Positions 4,814 through 6,192 of a stretch of DNA of 6,192 nt are shown piece after piece. The position numbers and the translations under genes were made by a program. Source of the DNA: Candidatus Methanocomedens sp. (GTDB lineage: Archaea > Halobacteriota > Methanosarcinia > Methanosarcinales > Methanocomedenaceae); the NCBI GenBank assembly GCA_009649835.1, contig PYCK01000177.1, forward strand, positions 1 through 6,192, written 5' to 3'. The stretch's first letter is position 1. Each line of letters begins with the position of its first letter. The notes below the pieces were generated by a model, which was given only the letters and a program-made list of their open reading frames with translations, was not told where the DNA came from and ran no database searches.

Positions 4814-6128
4814 TAAACTCTTCACACATCAAAAACATCCATGCCGGAATAAAATTTACCTGTTTACCGCCGATATCCTCCAGTCCCATTTTCTCTGATG
4901 TCACAAGTATCCCTGCATCAGAACCCAGCTCATTCATACAGGCAAGCAAGCCCTTTACATCGCCTTTTGATACTTTATTACCGTACTTTACCTCGATAGG
5001 CAGCAGACCGGAAGGGGTCTGTGCCAGTATATCCACTTCAAGCCGGGCTTTATTCTGCCAGTAGAATATCTCAAAACCCAGGTGTTTCAGATGATTGTAG
5101 ACAGCAGTCTCGATCTTCAGTCCTTCCTTGGTATCTATCAAGGAAAAGAAGGCATTGTCACCTGAATAAATCTTAGGGTTCTTCCTGAAACTCTTTAACG
5201 TGCTCTTTGAATACAGGTAACTCCTGGAAATAAAGAACGAACTGGCAAGGTATTCGATATAGGTCTTAACAGTCTCATATTTGGTATTCAGGTTATTGGT
5301 CAGGGTATGGTAATTGATAACGTTGCCCGACTCTTTCACAAACGAATAGAACATACCTTCCAACACATCTGCACGTTTAACTTCAAAGAGATTGATTATA
5401 TCCCTGTAAAACGTGAGGTCAAGTACGGTCTTGATATAATCCCTTATATTTTCCGGACCAGCCAGTGGATACAGTTCAGGATACCCGCCTGTGAGCATAT
5501 ATTTATCGAATAATAATTTGATCTTCTCTGCATCAGCCGGATAACTTAAGTCAAATGCCGATAAGCCATGGGTTTTAATACCAACGTATTCCAGGAATTC
5601 CCTGAAAGAGAATGGAAATACCCTGAGTATATCTATCCTCCCCACCAGGCTCTCACCCGAACCTTTCAGGATATTCATGGCAGATGAACCCGATACAATG
5701 AATTTCACAGGATAACCCCTGTCATGCAGGGATTTTACCTCTTCGCCCCAGTCCCTGACCTTCTGCACCTCATCAAGGAAAATATATACCTTATCACCTT
5801 CACCAGGCAATTGTTTCAAGATATTCCTGAAATACAGGTCAAATATCCGCCTGATGATCCTGTCTTCTCTTTTTACTGCATCCATTGAAAAATACAATAT
5901 CCTGGCAGGTTCTACTGTATCAAGTAAGTGCCAGATTGCCTGTTTCATTGCAGTGGTCTTACCGACCCGTCTGGGACCCACCAATGCCAGGACCCTGTTA
6001 TCATCCAGGGCACCCAGCAGTTTATGAAATACTTCCCTTTGAATGAGCCCTTTCTCTGGTTCTGATGAAGGCTCTGACCACCAGGGGTTGAAAAGAGCCA
6101 TATCTTTCAGGATGTCCTGGTCTTCCAT
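4806..6128 (-). CDS. AAA ATPase with DUF4143-type C-terminal nuclease-like domain
   Basis: A 440-residue protein with the usual length and layout of the AAA_14/DUF4143 ATPases that are abundant in archaea and many bacteria. The N-terminal ATPase domain shows Walker A GPRRVGKT (51-58), Walker B YIFLDE (115-120), a sensor-like FIVSGSSA (143-150) and the family signature RIDILRVFPFSFREFLEY (164-181). GGYPE (214-218) follows, then a helical, winged-helix-like middle part. The C-terminal domain has LEVDIL (363-368) and PIEVKYG (377-383), the Asp and Glu-x-Lys arrangement of a PD-(D/E)XK nuclease fold. There is no membrane segment. The biological role of this family is unsettled; proposals include defence or mobile-element functions, and copies vary widely between strains. 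The gene seems intact. Its start is only 8 bases from a palindrome that may control it, and a leaderless message is likely. The WW-rich N-terminal segment (FNPWW, 13-17) is typical of the family. Confidence 0.93.
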   Translation of the reverse strand: MEDQDILKDMALFNPWWSEPSSEPEKGLIQREVFHKLLGALDDNRVLALVGPRRVGKTTAMKQAIWHLLDTVEPARILYFSMDAVKREDRIIRRIFDLYFRNILKQLPGEGDKVYIFLDEVQKVRDWGEEVKSLHDRGYPVKFIVSGSSAMNILKGSGESLVGRIDILRVFPFSFREFLEYVGIKTHGLSAFDLSYPADAEKIKLLFDKYMLTGGYPELYPLAGPENIRDYIKTVLDLTFYRDIINLFEVKRADVLEGMFYSFVKESGNVINYHTLTNNLNTKYETVKTYIEYLASSFFISRSYLYSKSTLKSFRKNPKIYSGDNAFFSLIDTKEGLKIETAVYNHLKHLGFEIFYWQNKARLEVDILAQTPSGLLPIEVKYGNKVSKGDVKGLLACMNELGSDAGILVTSEKMGLEDIGGKQVNFIPAWMFLMCEEFSV

Positions 6129-6136
6129 AGGTAGTA

Positions 6137-6188
6137 TATTCCAGTTACTGGAATAAATGTGTTTCTATGTATTCCAGTAACTGGAATA
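6137..6188 (-). promoter_or_regulatory. Paired 19-bp palindromes over the ATPase promoter (putative operator)
   Basis: TATTCCAGTTACTGGAATA (6137-6155) and TATTCCAGTAACTGGAATA (6170-6188) are perfect palindromes around a single central base and are identical except at that base. Their centres are 33 bp apart, about three helical turns, so dimers bound at both would face the same side of the DNA. On the minus strand a TATA-like CATTTATTCC (6150-6159) overlaps the first palindrome and is centred about 26 bases before the ATPase ATG, the spacing expected for a leaderless archaeal promoter. A protein bound there would block initiation. The binding factor is unknown and no regulator is encoded in the window, so autoregulation is only a possibility. 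The palindromes could also form hairpins. Confidence 0.6.
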
Positions 6189-6192
6189 AAAG

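Noticed and set aside
4603..5064. 153-residue plus-strand ORF behind the ATPase
   Set aside because: Much of it is antisense to the ATPase nuclease-like domain, and the rest is antisense to the remnant at 4597-4813; it shows no motifs.

Overview
The window most likely comes from a cytochrome-rich member of the Methanosarcinales or a related anaerobic methane- or alkane-oxidising archaeon. Three gene types point to archaea: a type II (archaeal) glyceraldehyde-3-phosphate dehydrogenase, a cupin-type glucose-6-phosphate isomerase, and nearly leaderless genes with TATA boxes about 25-30 bases upstream. Two membrane genes resemble the cytochrome c maturation factor CcmF, which implies that the cell makes c-type cytochromes. 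The lineage is inferred from this gene content; no rRNA or other phylogenetic marker is present.

All convincing genes lie on the minus strand, so the window is transcribed from right to left. In that order it holds: (1) two 19-bp palindromes 33 bp apart, immediately upstream of an AAA ATPase with a DUF4143-type architecture (4806-6128); (2) a frame-broken gene remnant (about 4597-4813); (3) a CcmF N-terminal-half-like gene (3524-4555); (4) a purine-rich linker holding a 135-bp MITE-like element (3349-3483); (5) a small membrane gene that I align with the C-terminal half of CcmF (2657-3298); (6) pgi (1855-2580); (7) a roughly 400-bp stretch with two small doubtful ORFs (1725-1847 and 1513-1701); (8) a CooT-family nickel-binding protein (1257-1448); (9) gap (183-1205); (10) a second, inverted copy of the 135-bp element (48-182) that ends on the base next to the gap stop codon. 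Positions 1-47 hold no gene that I can see.

Pgi and Gap both act in gluconeogenesis (in most methanogen-like archaea this is the route from triose phosphates to hexoses). The two CcmF-like proteins would act together on the outer face of the membrane, delivering haem to apocytochrome c. The CooT-like protein suggests a link to nickel enzymes, but nothing in the window shows its partner.

The most noteworthy points are the matched pair of 135-bp elements with 14-bp terminal inverted repeats (one flanked by an exact 8-bp direct repeat), the split CcmF that lacks its large extracytoplasmic loop, and the paired palindromes over the predicted promoter of the ATPase. I found no CRISPR array, tRNA, rRNA or full-length transposase.
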